Of a stretch of DNA of 64,000 nt, positions 9,180 through 22,461 are shown piece by piece. The translations under genes were made by a program, and so were the position numbers. The notes beneath the pieces are model-generated. The model made no database searches and was not told where the DNA came from. It saw only the letters and a list, made by a program, of their open reading frames with translations. The stretch is from Parietaria judaica. Taxonomy: Eukaryota > Streptophyta > Magnoliopsida > Rosales > Urticaceae. The DNA lies in the NCBI GenBank assembly GCA_954871525.1, contig OX940865.1, positions 5,084,001-5,148,000 of the forward strand, written 5' to 3'. Positions within the stretch are counted from its first letter, which is position 1; each line of letters starts with the position of its first letter.

Positions 9180-12080
9180 TCGTATTTTGCGACGACCTCG
9201 AATCCTCAATCGGGTAGCAGCCGAAGTGATATCCGGTGCCTTAAATTCACCGCCCCGAGTTTCTTTCACCTCGGATCCGTATTCGGACAGTAAACGAGGT
9301 GATAATTGACGTCATATTTTTATCATATTTGGCTTCGCGATCACCTCGAATCCTCATTCGGGTAGCAGTTAAAGTGATATCTGGTGCCTTAATGCACCGC
9401 CCCGAGTTTCTTTCACCTCGGATCCGTATTCGGACAGTAAACGAGGTGATAATTGGCGTCCTATTTTTATCATATTTGGCTTCGCGATCACCTCGAATCC
9501 TCATTCGGGTAGCAGTTGAAGTGATATCTGGTGCCTTAATGCACCGCCCCGAGTTTCTTTCACTTCGGATCCGTATTTGGACAGTAAACGAGGTGATAAT
9601 TGACGTCCTATTTTTATCATATTTGGCTTCGCGATCACCTCGGATCCTCATTCGGTTAGCAGTTGAAGTGATATCTAGTGCCTTAATGCACCGCCCCGAG
9701 TTTCTTTCACCTCGGATCCGTATTCGGACAGTGAACGAGGTGATAATTGACGTCCCGTTTTTATCATATTTGGCTTCATGACGATCTTGAATCCTCAACA
9801 CGCTAGCAGCCGAAGTGATATCCGGTGGCGTAACTCACCATCCACGAGTTCTGCTCATCTCACATTTCGCAATGACCTCGGATCTATATTCGGGCAGCGA
9901 CCGAGGTAACAATAAATTTCATAATTTAGCATATCTGGCTTCGCAATGACCTTGAATCCTCATTCGGGTAGCATCCAAAGTGATATTCGGTGCCAAAATG
10001 CATCGTTCCTGAGTTCTTTTCACCTCGGATCCATATTCGGATAGTGAACGAGGTGATAGTAGACTTCCTATGTTTATCGTCTTTGGCTTCGCGACAAACT
10101 CGAATCATTATTGGGGCAGAAGCCAACGTCATATACGATGCCGTAACGCATCAGTCACGAGCTCTTTTCACTTCGGATCTCGCAATGACCTCGGATCAAT
10201 ATTCGGGCAGTATTCGAGGTGATGGTATACATCCTGTTTCTATCATCTTTGGCTCCGCAAGGACCTCGAATCCTTATTAAGTCAGCAGTCAAGATGAAAT
10301 CCTTTGTCGTAATGCATTGGCCATGATTCCCAATCACCTCGGACCTCACTGTGACCCAGGATCCATATCCGGGCATCGACCGATGTGATAGTGGACACCC
10401 CGTATTTATCGTCTTCGGACTCGCAATGACCTCGAATCGTCATTCGGGCAGCAGTCGAAGTAATGTCTGATGCCCTAATGCATTGGCCACCGATAATTTC
10501 CCTCGTGTTTTATAGGACTATAACGACACGGTCAAGAAGGTACGACCCGAAGTGAGGGTTGCGAACTCTAAAGTCCACAACGCCGCCATGACTGCCCCCG
10601 ATATTGATTGCCTCGTCTGAATCAACATGCATTCATTTCATCCCTCAGATCGCCAACTCGAAGATTAGAGACATAGGGATGACGAATATTCCCCATGACG
10701 GGAAGACGGAACCAGGAGCACATCTCCGATTCCTCCACATCGCAATGGGAGAGATTACGTCAAACCATCGGAGAAAGATGCCGAAAAATGTCATATTTTT
10801 GCCAAACATTTGGTAGAAACCGCGCTCAAATAGTTCTACAAACTAGAAGCATACTCGATCGGCTCCTCGACCATTTCACGAAAATTTTCTTAAAGAATTT
10901 CTCAATGGTTAGAGGTTGACAGAAACCATGGTCGCTCAAATTTAAGCCCTGCAGCGGTAAAAAGATGAGCCACAAAGGACCTTCATCTCTCGCCTTTAGA
11001 ACAAACTATATCGTCTCATAGGGGTTAGCAATGAAACGACAATCGTTACGCTCACCTCGGTACTATGGTACGAAATAAAATTCAGGCGTGACATCCGCGT
11101 GAATCGCTACACATTGATCAAAGACGTGATGTATCTTAATAGATTTTGCTTCACCTCGGATCTCTATCCAAACAATAGCCGAGGTGATAGCTTTCTCCAT
11201 GATACATGCCATCTCCAACCTCACAAGCATCTCGGATCTATTTCCGAGCAACATACGAGATGATGTTTGATATTGCAACGTATTTTCATTTGCTCACTTC
11301 ACCCCTGGTCTGGCGCTCCCCTCGGATCATTATCCGAGCGCAACCAAGGTGAGAGTGAGCATCCTGATTTTATCATCTTCGGCCTCACAATGAACTCAAA
11401 TCTTCATTGAGGCGACAATCGAGGTGATATCTAACGCCATAATGCATTCGTTATATGTTTTCTTCACATCGGGTCTTACAAAGACCTTAGATCCATTTCC
11501 GGGCTTGAAACGAAGTGAAAGTGAACACATTGATTTGCGTAGTTTTCGGACTCACAACAAATTTAAATACTCATTTGGGCAACAACCAAAGTGATATTTA
11601 ATGCCTTAATGCATCGAAAATCTGTTAGATTCACCATGGGTCATACAACGACCTCGAATCTTTATTCGGGATGAAGTGGAGATGATATTAGATGCCTTAA
11701 TGCATCGCTCACCAATTCAGCTTCACGATCAAATTTCGCAACAACCTCGAATCTTAATTCGGGTAGAAAATGAGATGATAATATTCTCTGCAATACGTGT
11801 CAAATTTGACCTCGCAAGAACTTTCACGGCGAAATTCAGGGTGATATTTGCTTATGGAATATATTTCCAATCAATTTGCTTCACATTTGGTTTGGCAGTG
11901 ACCTCGGGTCCATACCCGAGTAGCGACCAAGGGGTGAGTTAACACCAAGGTTCCAGTGTCACGTGGCCCCATACAACCAGAAATCTAGATTCGGGTGACG
12001 GTATACGCCCCGATTTGTATCACATTTGATCCTGCAATGATCTCGGATCCATATCCGAGCAACAACCGATTTGACACCCA
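9180..12080 (+). repeat. 147-bp tandem repeat array with internal hairpins (LARD interior)
   Basis: Four regular units start at successive CACCTCGGATCC-like positions 9267, 9414, 9561 and 9708, exactly 147 bp apart. More diverged units continue to about 12080. Each good unit has arms TCACCTCG and CGAGGTGA 21 nt apart (first pair 9266-9302). Because 147 is divisible by 3, long open frames appear on both strands; these are by-products, not genes. The outer copies are increasingly degenerate. Confidence 0.85.
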
Positions 12081-15000
12081 ATACCCTAAGGCATCACGGG
12101 GTAAGCTATACAACTCTCATTGAATTGGAGGAAAATATTTCTCCGCAAGGCCAAGACCCAAGAGCACATCCGGGCCAACGTAAAACAAATGGCTTAGACG
12201 CAGCCATGATGATGAACTTTGGCACTTCAAGTGCGCGCCTTCGAAAGTATAATTGGCAAGTAGGTACTTCACCAAACAAACCGATTTGAGGTACCCCTTC
12301 TCTTCTTGACCATGTTTATTTATTTTTTCATCGGGGTGGGAGCGTATACCACACATATACGCATCCACTATCACAATTTTTTTCTTGCAAAACATGCGCG
12401 TAGACGAGACGGTCGAGCTCGTGCGGTTTACGCAACCTCAGCTCGCGAGTCAAAACAAGCTCATAGGTAGTGCAAGAGAATTTTGAGTGTTCACCGGAAG
12501 GAGTTACATAACGGGAATAGAAGGAAGGGAAACTTTATGAGCAGAATGCACGATCCTTAACGGAAAAGGCCAGACACAAAATTGTGACTCAGACCTCATA
12601 AAGCCTACGGACACCCGACACTGAAATGTCGAAAACCTCCAAATGGCTTCAACCAATGATTCGAATGAGGTGAAATTAAAAACCTCAAAATTGAAGAATT
12701 ATATCTTACCCTCCAGAGGAATCAGAATAGACCTCTAAAAAGAGGTCAAACTGTACGCCTACGGACGAAAGGATTGCTCATCAATGTTGTGTGAAAATTT
12801 CCATGATAAATAAACGACGAGCTCGAATCCAATATGCAAAATACAAAATGCCCGTGGTCATATCGAGATAAAACTCGGACTCCGGGGATGACATTCGCGA
12901 CAAAACGCTGGAATTCGTAAAACAAATTTCAACTCGACAACAGAGACCCCGAACACTATGTTGGGTCATCATCGTATGGAAAAACAAAATAATACGAGAT
13001 TCAGCAGTAACTCATTAAAATCTGTCTCGTTTGAAAAACGATGGGAGCACATACATTGCACCCATGCAATCATCCATAGCACAAAGTTCACGAGACTCCA
13101 TCGCGAATAAAGTTACAAAGTGCTTGCACGCGTTCGAAGCACCTCGAAACCTTCTTACAAAGTGACCCCCTTCTTTGAAGTACATTGCCTATCATAACAA
13201 TCTCAATGCGTCTTAGTTTCCCGAGATTCGATTTTGAAGATCGGGTCCAACCCCAAAAGTTTTCCTGAAAAGAAAACATCTAGGGATCAACGTACAAGAC
13301 CTCAAAGCGTCTTAGTTTCCTGAGATTCGATTTCGAAATATGGGTCAAACCCCAAAGTTGCCCGGAAAATAAAACATCTAGGGATCAACGTACAAGACCT
13401 CAAAGCATCCTAGTTTCCCGAGATTCAATTTTGAAATACGAGTCCAACCCCAACGCAAAGGAAAGTTGCTCGGAAAAGAAAACATCCAAGGGATCAACAT
13501 GCAAGAACTTTGATTGACGACTAATAAAGGCAATAGTAGAGTCGAAGGGGAATCATGGAAAAACCCACGTAAAACGAGGTGACAAACCTCGAGAATAAAA
13601 TCGCAGCATCGAAAATGGAAACGACAAGTGTGGTTAGCGCTTCGCGGGAAACCCAACGTAACAAAAGTCAATACAGCAAGGTTGAGCTCCCGACCACAAA
13701 AGAACTCCCCGATCGACGAAGTAGAAACCATCATTCCGAAACAAGGTAACTCCATATTGTTTACGTATTTTCCACTTCGGAAATAACTTTAAATGACAGT
13801 TAGGGTTGTTCAAGAAATTTTACCAACTACACACAAAACGGTTCAAGATTCATGTACCTTTTTCTCTATGTTTATTTATTGTCCCCCGGGATGGTAGTAT
13901 ACGCTAACATACTCCACGGTTGATATTCTACCTTTAATATATTCTTGATTCCAAAATCTTGAAAACCTTTTAAAATACTCATGTTTTGCATAGCAAAAAG
14001 TGTACTCCGTAATCTCGTCTTGTATTCAAGAATTTAGTTTGACAATATAGAACATTATCGGCGACATTCATTTTTATACTAGTAGATATAGCTTTGGCAT
14101 CACTCACATGTTTTCCCATCGTTGTCGACAGTTCGCGGGTCGGGAACGTGATTTATCGGGACCCGATTGAGAACCGAACATACTCGTCCTAACGGTATTT
14201 GAGGTGATCAATAAGGACCCAAGAATTACTCCCTCAAACTCTAGACATTCATACGATGTCGCGAACTACGTTTGATGTGATTACTTTGCTATCGTCTAAA
14301 ACCGTGAACCGCTCGTTAGGTTTTATCTTCGAACTAAATTTTTATACAAGGATGTGAATACGTCGGGGTAACTTATCCCAATTTATAAATATCAATCGAA
14401 AATATACCAAATGACAGAGAAAAACGAGACCCGCTTTCATTTACAAAAATGCAAGAAAGCATTGCCTAAACCAACAAATACATGTCTAGCTATACCTTGA
14501 GATCATCCAGAAGTGCCTAAATGTAGAACCAAGTCATTGCTCGGCAAAACATAAGGTAAAAACGAGCTCCAAATTGTACGAGGCTGCAAAAGAGGAAGTA
14601 CAAATACTCCTTCGAGCCAAACCAATTTGCGAGGTGAATATACCCGAAGCGGTCAATGAATTTTATGGCGACGAGGGAAAGAAAGGGTCTAAACACCGCC
14701 TCTATAACAACTGTCTCTTAGCGCCCCACGTCAAGAGATAGGGTAAAGAAACGTGTAATCACGGACTTCTATCCTTAAAGAACACTTCTTACAACATGAA
14801 CTACGTGATGACTTGATCCCTGAAAGAAGGGTACGTAGGCAGCCTACGCTTTGCGAGGTCCAGTATCAAATCTTGATATCTTGATGGTTTCCTAAGATGA
14901 CGAGATCGAGCGCAACACATCGATAGACAAGGTAATCCTGACTTAGTACTTTAGTTTTCTAGATGGTTACGGTTTTCGTTGATAAATTCATTCACGATAC

Positions 15001-15742
15001 CTCACTGGGATCTAACTAGTTCGAGATATTCATATACCTTTGTTAATTTTTGTTATTTTCCTCCGGAGCTGATGTGTACTTTCTTACGCACTCGCTTTGT
15101 TCGATTATTTATTTTAATGTTTAAACATACCGAAAGTACAGGGTATCCTTAGATTATTTTGATGGTCCCCCACACCTCGAACAATCTTTGAAAAACCTTG
15201 GAACCCGGTATTCAAAGCAAAATTTTCTTCTTGTATTGGTCTAGCACTCAAGCGAATGACCTGAGAGGACTTAGTGAATCTAATGGTTCGATTTTCACCT
15301 CGTGAATTCAATCCTAACGGAGTCCGAAGTAGAAATCACATTGGATTTGCAAAGTAACTTAGGTTGAGTAGTTTGTGCAAAGACAAATTAAAGTCAAGAA
15401 AATTATGTGGATTTTGAAATTAGATCGAATATTTACTGGATGATGAAACACAAAAATGGGCCAAGGGAAAGACGAAAATCGTTGATGAAAATTCAAACCT
15501 TCCGGAAATAAGGAAAAGTCAACAGGTCGGAATCCCGACAAAAGAAAAATCCTCGCAAACGAGGACCTTATGCATTTTCCATCGACACGTCGTTTTGCGA
15601 TCAAAATGACAAAGCTTATATGAAGACGAAATGTGGAATAATTCCACCTCGTTGGAGACCTAACGTCTTCATATCGTTAAAAATATCGCGTCAACATGAT
15701 AGTCCATCAACCATTCCATACTTAATGGACTGGGGGGCTCAC
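12081..15742 (+). other. Non-coding LARD interior with a 99-bp triplication and polypurine tract
   Basis: No domain is recognisable. 13202-13507 holds three tandem ~99-bp units (starts 13202, 13301, 13399) sharing CTTAGTTTCC, GAGATTC and AACATCTAGGGATCAACG. A GGGTACGTAGGCAGCCT phrase near 14827 is of a kind found in Tat/Ogre-type elements. The polypurine tract ACTGGGGGGCTCAC (about 15729-15742) abuts the 3' LTR. Confidence 0.6.
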
Positions 15743-16421
15743 TTTTGATGCAGGATTTCACCCTCCTTGGGAAAAACGACACCAAGGTGTAAAACTACAC
15801 CTTCGGGGCAAACGACACAAGACCCAAAGGAAATTCGGCCTCAGCCGAACTATCAGGCCTAAAAAAGCAGCCCAGCATAACGGGCCCATCAAGAGTCCAC
15901 TCCGAAGCTTAGTAAACAAGAGCCAAGTCTCCTCGAAGACCAAGCCCACGAGGACCAAGCAGCTCTTCCGAAGATTGAGCAACCCTGAAGAATAGGCGTG
16001 CTCTCCCTTTATTGACTAACCCAGAGTCCTCCACGTGGAAAAGCACCAAATACCACGTCGTCCAGATTTTACACGTGGTGACCAAAGGAGAGGCGAAGAG
16101 ATATCTGCTTAGTCTACTAACCGTTACTAGATTATAGGAAATAGACGTTGTAATCTAGGCTATAAAAAAAGGCCTACGAAATAACCCAAGACGGACTCAA
16201 TTCGTTCTACATTTTACATTAGTTATTCGCTCTGGATTGATCTTGCTATCAATCAAATATACTTTCTCTTTATTATCGCTCACCCCTTCACAAATTCTTC
16301 ATCTCGTGACTTTATTCATCGAAGTGGATTTTATCTCGTAAAGTTAAGATCTACCGTCATATTCACCATAAACAGAGTGCTATCACTTTGTGACAGTTGG
16401 TCGTGATTATTCACATCAACA
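15743..16421 (+). repeat. 3' LTR of the LARD (679 bp)
   Basis: It begins TTTTGATGCAGG, where the 5' LTR has TGTTGATGCAGG, and ends CACATCAACA, followed by the target duplication AAGAT. High similarity to the 5' LTR indicates recent insertion. Confidence 0.9.
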
Positions 16422-16426
16422 AAGAT

Positions 16427-18320
16427 GACCCATGTCTTTCAGACCCATATACTCCAGATGCATCCTGAATATTTTTCCCTGGCAACGTCTTGGCAAATGG
16501 ATCAGCCAGTTTGTCTCTCACAGCTATTTTCATAACCCTTACGTCGTCTCGACGTACAATCTCTATACTGAGATGGTATTTACGTTCTACATGCTACACC
16601 TTGTTATGGTTTACGGACTCTTTAGAATTTTCCCACTGCAGCACTGTTATCACAGTACAACGTTAGTGACGCATCATACACCTGGAATTTCTCCCAGCTC
16701 TGTGTAGAAATTCTTAAGTCAAACTGATCCCTAAGCCGCCTCACGGCTGCTTCATATTCAGTTTTCATCGTGGAATCTGCGATACAAGATTGCTTTATGC
16801 ATATCTAGAATACCGCTCCAACAAAAAGGGTGTACACAGCTCTTGATGTGGACTTACTCAAGTTCCGGTCAGACATAATGTCTGAGTCAGTGTAGCATAG
16901 TGGATTCAGATAGTATCTTGAACACTAGCATATAATCTCTCGTTTTTCCGAAGATACTTGAGAACGTCACTGCTGTTAAGTGAACTATACCTGGATTAGA
17001 TTGGTATCTGCTAACAATTTCTATATTAGGAATTCAGTAGCTAACCAAGCTTTCACGTCCGATAAATTTTTCAATCGTTTCCGATCAAAAGTATGTCGGC
17101 GTTTATCACAATGAAAACCACCACGTTTAACATCATTAAGTCAATAAATGCATGATCTCAATGATATTTTAGCGAATCCGTAAGTCTTGATGTCATGTCA
17201 AACTTTTCGATTCCTTGATCTAGAAGCTTGCTTCAATCTATAAATGGATTTGAGTAATCTGCAATCCTTCCCTTCTTGATCTTTCTGCACGAACCTTCTG
17301 GTTGCACCATATAGATGTTCTAGTCAATCTTCCCGTTCAGGAACCGGTTTTGACTTTAATCTGCCAAATCTCATATAAGAGACTTTAGGATATGGACAGA
17401 ATGGACTTTAGTGACTGAAGAGAAAGTTACCTCGTAATAAACACTTTCTCTTGGGTTCAACCCTTGTCCACTAAACTAGCTTTGAAGGTTCCAACCTTCC
17501 TGTCCACTCATCTTTTTGCAATTGTAGATCCACTTACAGCCAATGGATTTGAATCCATCCAGTAAGACTACAAGTTCCCAAATTTGGTTAGAATCTATAG
17601 ATTCTATTTCTTGGTTCATGGCATCCTGCCGTTTCCCATGATCAGTATTCTTTATTACCTTGTTAAAGGTCAAAGGATCATTACGTTTCTGTCGTCACGA
17701 CAACGTTTATCTCTTTCCGATACTCGTAGCGTCCAATCTAATGATTGAACCTCCCACTACGTCTGAGTACCCAGCGTTCTGATTTGGGACCTGTGGTTTC
17801 CTCAATCTGATTTTCAACAGTCGTTGTTGATCATGTAATTACTATGTTTTTCTGACAATTCCTTAAGTACTATTTTACTTTGAGGTTCATAGTTTATCAT
17901 ATAATCATATTCCGAAAGAGGTACTATCGTTGGTAAAACGACTACACTCTTTTATGATTATAAACTATGTCTTGTCTAAGTACCCACTAAATGAATATTA
18001 TAAAATGATTACCTTCAGTTTAATCATTTCTAAAGGTTATAGTTTCCCTTTTCTGCAACACCTCATTGTGCTGGTGTGCTAGGAAACATTGATTTATCGA
18101 ATTAAAAATTCGTATCATGCAATAAATTTCTGGAACTCACAAAAGTTCTAATTTACTTTGCATTCATACCATTACCTTGAATACTTGCCAATCATTAGAT
18201 AAAGTATTCATATCCTTCTAGAGCTTGTATAATGGACCACATACACCAAGTATGAACAAGCTTTATAGGAACTGTGGCTCTTAGACCGTTTTACGGAAAA
18301 ACAGTCTTTTAGTCAATTTT
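16427..18320 (-). pseudogene. Copia-B pol remnant
   Basis: Read on the minus strand, this is homologous to Copia-A pol but broken by stops and indels. The RNase H tail (LADPF, near 16490) starts right after the LARD junction. RT pieces are seen around 17280-17670 (the short frame 17476-17673 contains QDAMNQEIESI and VLLDGFKSIGCKW). An integrase C-terminal piece with the equivalent of the PEQNG region lies near 18070. The YVDD region is not intact. No product is expected. Confidence 0.75.
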
Positions 18321-19309
18321 AATCTTTTAGATAAGATTCTCAAACAGGCAGGGAATTGACAAACAATTCACGCATTGGTCCATCCTGTTTATCTTATCTA
18401 AATTAATATGACTATTTGTAGATGCCATAGGTATGATCAATCACTTTCAATCTTAACCTTTTATGGACATCATATCCATAATATTCATTTATTATTTCAT
18501 AAGGGTTTCAGCTCGTTTATTTTTCATAACGTTCCATACAAACAATCAAATCATTTATTAAGATTATTATCTAAAATGATAGATACATGTTTATACACGT
18601 TGACTTAAAGCTCGTTTATTTCATTTCACCGGACAATCAATGTAAACAACTAGATCATTTCTTAAGATAATAATTATCTAAAATGATAAAACTTTGTTTA
18701 CATAAGTGGACACTTGAATTTCCACGTAAGTCACGGGTAATAAATATTGTTCTTGAAAACAACATTCTATTATATATACATAAATGAATTTCTTTATTTA
18801 TAAACGAATTGCTCCCACTACCTTAATTGAAATAATCATCCCATTAAATTTTGACTAACATAGTCAAACTTACATTAATGATTGTCTTCTGAATCCTGGA
18901 TTCAGTCAAAGGTTTCAACCTTAACCAATCATTGACTTTGGGTAGGGTGATTATCTTATCTTTGTTTACCTTTCAGCAATTTCTCAAGTAAAAGAACTTT
19001 TGAATTACTCCCTTGTTAATGATACCGGCTAGGAACAAAAGATAATCAATAAGCAAACTAAATCACTTATTCAGACCATTATTGTCTTAAAAAAATACAC
19101 ATCATATTCTTAGATAGCAATGATATTTTAGAGATCGACATTTTAGACTGGCATTGAATAAGAAACTTATTAAACTTTATTATAGACAGAATGTTTCAAA
19201 TTATAGGTTTGAAATAGTTACATGATGCAAACATGTTCTCGGGAAAAAAGTTAATTAAACCCTTTAACTATTTTGTGATAATTTAACCGACTGTACACAT
19301 CGTTGCCGT
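18321..19309 (-). other. Decayed gag/protease stretch of Copia-B
   Basis: AT-rich sequence between the pol remnant and the leader motif array. It corresponds by position to the Copia-A gag/protease part, but I cannot see a reading frame or the protease motif. Confidence 0.4.
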
Positions 19310-19660
19310 CCTTAAGGCATGGTCACTCTAGGGTGACTCGCGGTATCAACTGTGTAGTTTGGCTAAACTGAGTTTTAGTTATAAACTCAATTAATATTCA
19401 AAGAATTACCAAAGTTCGTCTTGACTTTTAACTATCACCATAGACGGTCGGGAAGCACCAACTTCCGTGCAAGCTTAACCCATTATTTTTGGTTCTCGGT
19501 ATCCTCTTGGAAACATCGTCCTTAAGGAATGGTCACTCTAGGGTGACTCGCGGTCCATTTCCAAGATTTCTCCGTCCCCATATTCTTTTGGAACTATCCG
19601 GCGTCAAACCTTCCACAAGCACACCTTTCCTTAAGAGGAGTGGTTACTCTAGGGTGACTC
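19310..19660 (-). repeat. Three-copy stem-loop motif in the Copia-B leader
   Basis: Plus-strand extents are 19310-19339, 19520-19549 and 19629-19660. Each combines CCTTAAGG (or CCTTAAGAGG) with GGTCACTCTAGGGTGACTC or a close variant. Order and spacing match the Copia-A copies at 997-1352. Confidence 0.7.
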
Positions 19661-20169
19661 GAGGCGGTGTGGTCAGCAGACCTTGTGACAATAATAATGG
19701 AGACCTTTTATACTTTATTCTATACTTGCCATTGTTTTTTTTTTATAGAAAATAACGTTATTATTTCTAAGTTATTTAAAACTTATTATAAACTCTTTTT
19801 AATGTCACATTAAAAGGTTTATATTGAGGCATTATAATTACCGAGGTAATATCTAATAAGCCTTTTTATTTATTTATTACTTTGTCGGTAGTGATAGGTC
19901 AATACGTACGCTCTCCAGGTAGATGGGAGGGGTCCTAACCGGTCACCCAGAAGTGGATGGTGAACCGGCCCCACTTTTGATTCCCTCTTCCTTAAGCAAG
20001 ATTGTACGGTTGAGATTTTTCCGACTAATAATAAATCAATCTCCTTTATTGCTCATTATTTATATCTATTCCAATTCCGACATATTAATAATGTTCAGCG
20101 AATATAGACACTATGTTCGCATGTTATGAAAATAGGTTCTAACAAATTATATCTATGATGAATCTTACT

Positions 20170-20452
20170 AATATGTCAATGATACTTATTCATAAAGAAT
20201 TATCATTCATATTGAAGCCATTAATAATTATTTATGAAATATAAAATAAGCCAATGATATCCTTCTATAAAGAATTATCATCCATATTTTCTTTTATGAA
20301 TAATATAAAATAAGACAATGTTATTTATCCAAAATAACATCCATATTTTAGTTTATTAAAATAAGACAATGTTATTTATCAAAAAATAACATCCATATTT
20401 TAATTTATAAAAATAAGTCAATGTTATTTAACAAAAATAACATCCATATTTT
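20170..20452 (-). repeat. Tandem AU-rich hairpin array in the Copia-B leader
   Basis: About five units (near 20411, 20360, 20305, 20247 and 20170) each contain GATGTTATTT and AAATAACATTG or variants able to pair, followed on the minus strand by CTTATTTTA. They are homologous to the Copia-A array at 248-480. Confidence 0.65.
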
Positions 20453-20537
20453 AATTTTAATTAATTAATCAAACATAATTAATTTTAATTCATAAATCTC
20501 AATTTCAAAAAATAAAATTAATTAATCCACGGGTTTT

Positions 20538-20611
20538 GGGTCGGAGTAAAATTCCAACCCTTATTAAAACTAACATGTGGGCCATCCGGGCTTAAGCCTG
20601 GTCCCACATGT
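20538..20611 (-). other. Conserved leader hairpins of Copia-B
   Basis: Hairpin 1 (20573-20611) has outer arms ACATGTGGG/CCCACATGT and an inner CCGGGCTTAAGCCTGG. Hairpin 2 (20538-20560) pairs GGGTTGGA with TCCGACCC on the minus strand, with one wobble. The stems are kept relative to Copia-A although the bases differ. Confidence 0.65.
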
Positions 20612-21085
20612 TCGCGGATTAGGCATTCCCAGCCCTTGGAATGGGCTGAGACAACAACAGCCACATGCTTCCAGGCCCAGGGACGAGCCCAGGCCCAAGA
20701 CCGAGGCTTTGCCCAAAACCCAACGCATGGGCTTCGCCCAATCGCGCTGCCAGCGACTGGCTGCCACGCGCTCAGCGCCCCTCGGGCCACGCCTTGGGCT
20801 GATGGCTTGCGGGCTGGTTGGGCCTCCTGGCCGAGTAGGGTTTTCAGCTCATCAGGGCAATGCGGACAGCCCTGGGCTTCGCCCATTCGGCCTTAGCCGA
20901 AGTTTTATGGATACAAAAAAGTAACCCTAATTCATATCCGGTAAAAATATTTTGGATCGGGTATTTTAAATTAATTTTAAAAATCCAGAAATTCAAAATT
21001 TTAATTTTAAAATTAATGATTCATCAAATAATTTGATCATTTAAAACCCTAAATTAAATTACGTAATTATTTATCCACGAACACG
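20612..21085 (-). other. GC-rich then AT-rich leader of Copia-B next to the primer binding site
   Basis: 20640-20910 is GC-rich and open in several frames on both strands (for example 20518-20886 minus), but the frames show no domain. The corresponding part of Copia-A is only the first ~85 bp of the window. It is probably untranslated leader. Confidence 0.5.
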
Positions 21086-21099
21086 GGCTCTAAAACCAA
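21086..21099 (-). other. Primer binding site of Copia-B
   Basis: On the minus strand TTGGTTTTAGAGCC follows the LTR end CTCCCAACA. It resembles TGGTATCAGAGC, the complement of the initiator tRNA-Met 3' end used by plant copia elements, with a few changes. Confidence 0.65.
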
Positions 21100-21782
21100 T
21101 TGTTGGGAGTTGGATATAGCTCCGACGCCATTTATTGGAAATCGGATATGCTAATATGCCAATTTACCTTTAAAAATAACGAAATAGCTTCGATTGAAAA
21201 TTCATTGAAAATACTTTTAATGTCCCGTCCAAATTACCTCGAATATTCCGCTCTCATCAGTCTGTCCGGGTAACTTCAAAAATAATTTTAAGTCGGAAAA
21301 GTTACACCGAAACAACGTACTGACATCGAGTAATTTGGATAAAACGTCCGGATAAATAAGTGGCAATTTAATTATCACAATTAATTTCATAACAAAATTA
21401 TTAAATCTAATGTCTATGGAAAATAAATAAGGACAATATAAGAAATTATGTGTTTATTGACCCAATGCATAAGGCCGTACCTCATTGACGACTTCCGGCT
21501 GCGCGTTCTGACTTTGGCAGGGCTCCGCCGATGCTGAGGGAAACTCCCGCGATCTTCCGGGATATTCTCCTGGATTCCTCGTACCGAAGCATGGGCTTCG
21601 CCGCCAGGATTCCGTCGCAAAATTTAAATGGCCATTATTTTTAAGCTACTAGAGAAAAAAAAATCTCCTAAGCCGAACCAGAAGAGAGATTAGAAGCAGA
21701 AAACTCGCAGCCCCTAAAGAGAGAGGGAGAGCTCGAGATTTTTGCTCTGAGGAAGGTGTGAAAATGTGTAGAATGAGCTCCT

Positions 21783-21790
21783 TATTTATA
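21783..21790 (-). promoter_or_regulatory. TATA box of the Copia-B 5' LTR
   Basis: TATAAATA on the minus strand, at the same relative place as in the other LTR copies and just upstream of the conserved CTCGAG-containing block. Confidence 0.65.
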
Positions 21791-22182
21791 GCCTTAGCCC
21801 GTAACCAAATTTGAGAAATTCACTCCCAAATTTCGAATTTATATATATTAAATATAATTAATTATCTTAATCCAAAGGTTTAGATTTAATCTCATCTCAA
21901 TCCAATGGATATAATTAATCAGGGATTTAATTAAATTAGAAAGACTTGGTAAAATTAAAAACCAATCTTATCCTCTTATTTAAATAAATTCAAATATATA
22001 TTATATATTTTTTTTTTATTTCGAAAATAATTATTAAATATAATTATTTATCCTAATCCAAAGGTGTAGATTCAATCTCATATAAATCCAATGGATATAA
22101 TTAATTAGGGATTTAATTAAATAACAAAGACTTGGTAAAATCAAAAACCAATCTTATCTACTTATTTAAATATAATTTCAAA

Positions 22183-22215
<33 letters not shown>

Positions 22216-22461
22216 TTTGAAAATTATTAATTATTATATATTAATTATTTGGGCTTATTGGCAACATACTCATTTAATCACAAAGATTTTAAAAAATTAC
22301 TCAAAGGTTTGATAAAATTAAAGAAGTACTCAAGTGGTGTTTTATGGACAAAAATAACCCCATCTTCCTCCTATCTCTCGATCACCATTCGACGAAGCCT
22401 TCAATTACCTTTCTTCTTCGACAAAGCCGTTCGACCTCCATGTACGGACTCCGGCGCCAAA

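Larger units (their letters stand above)
7526..16421 (+). mobile_element. LARD: non-autonomous 8.9-kb LTR retrotransposon, complete
   Basis: Two nearly identical LTRs (7526-8219 and 15743-16421) with TGTTGATG...CATCAACA ends flank a 7.5-kb interior. The target duplication AAGAT is perfect (7521-7525 and 16422-16426). A TTTGGCGCCGTCTGTGGG primer binding site follows the left LTR and a G-rich polypurine tract precedes the right one. I see no protease, reverse transcriptase, RNase H or integrase. The interior has one gag-like frame, a 147-bp tandem array and a 99-bp tandem array. This matches large retrotransposon derivatives mobilised in trans, probably by a Ty3/gypsy (Tat-like) partner; the GGTACGTAGGCAGCCT motif near 14830 also resembles that group. 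The lineage is inferred. Confidence 0.9.

Noticed and set aside
9247..9801. Long open frames on both strands (about 160-184 codons) encoding repeated IRIRGER-like segments
   Set aside because: They follow from the 147-bp repeat, whose length is a multiple of three. There is no domain and the frames are equally open on both strands.
20518..20924. Several overlapping ORFs in a GC-rich block
   Set aside because: Open on both strands, no domain, and located in the untranslated leader of Copia-B.
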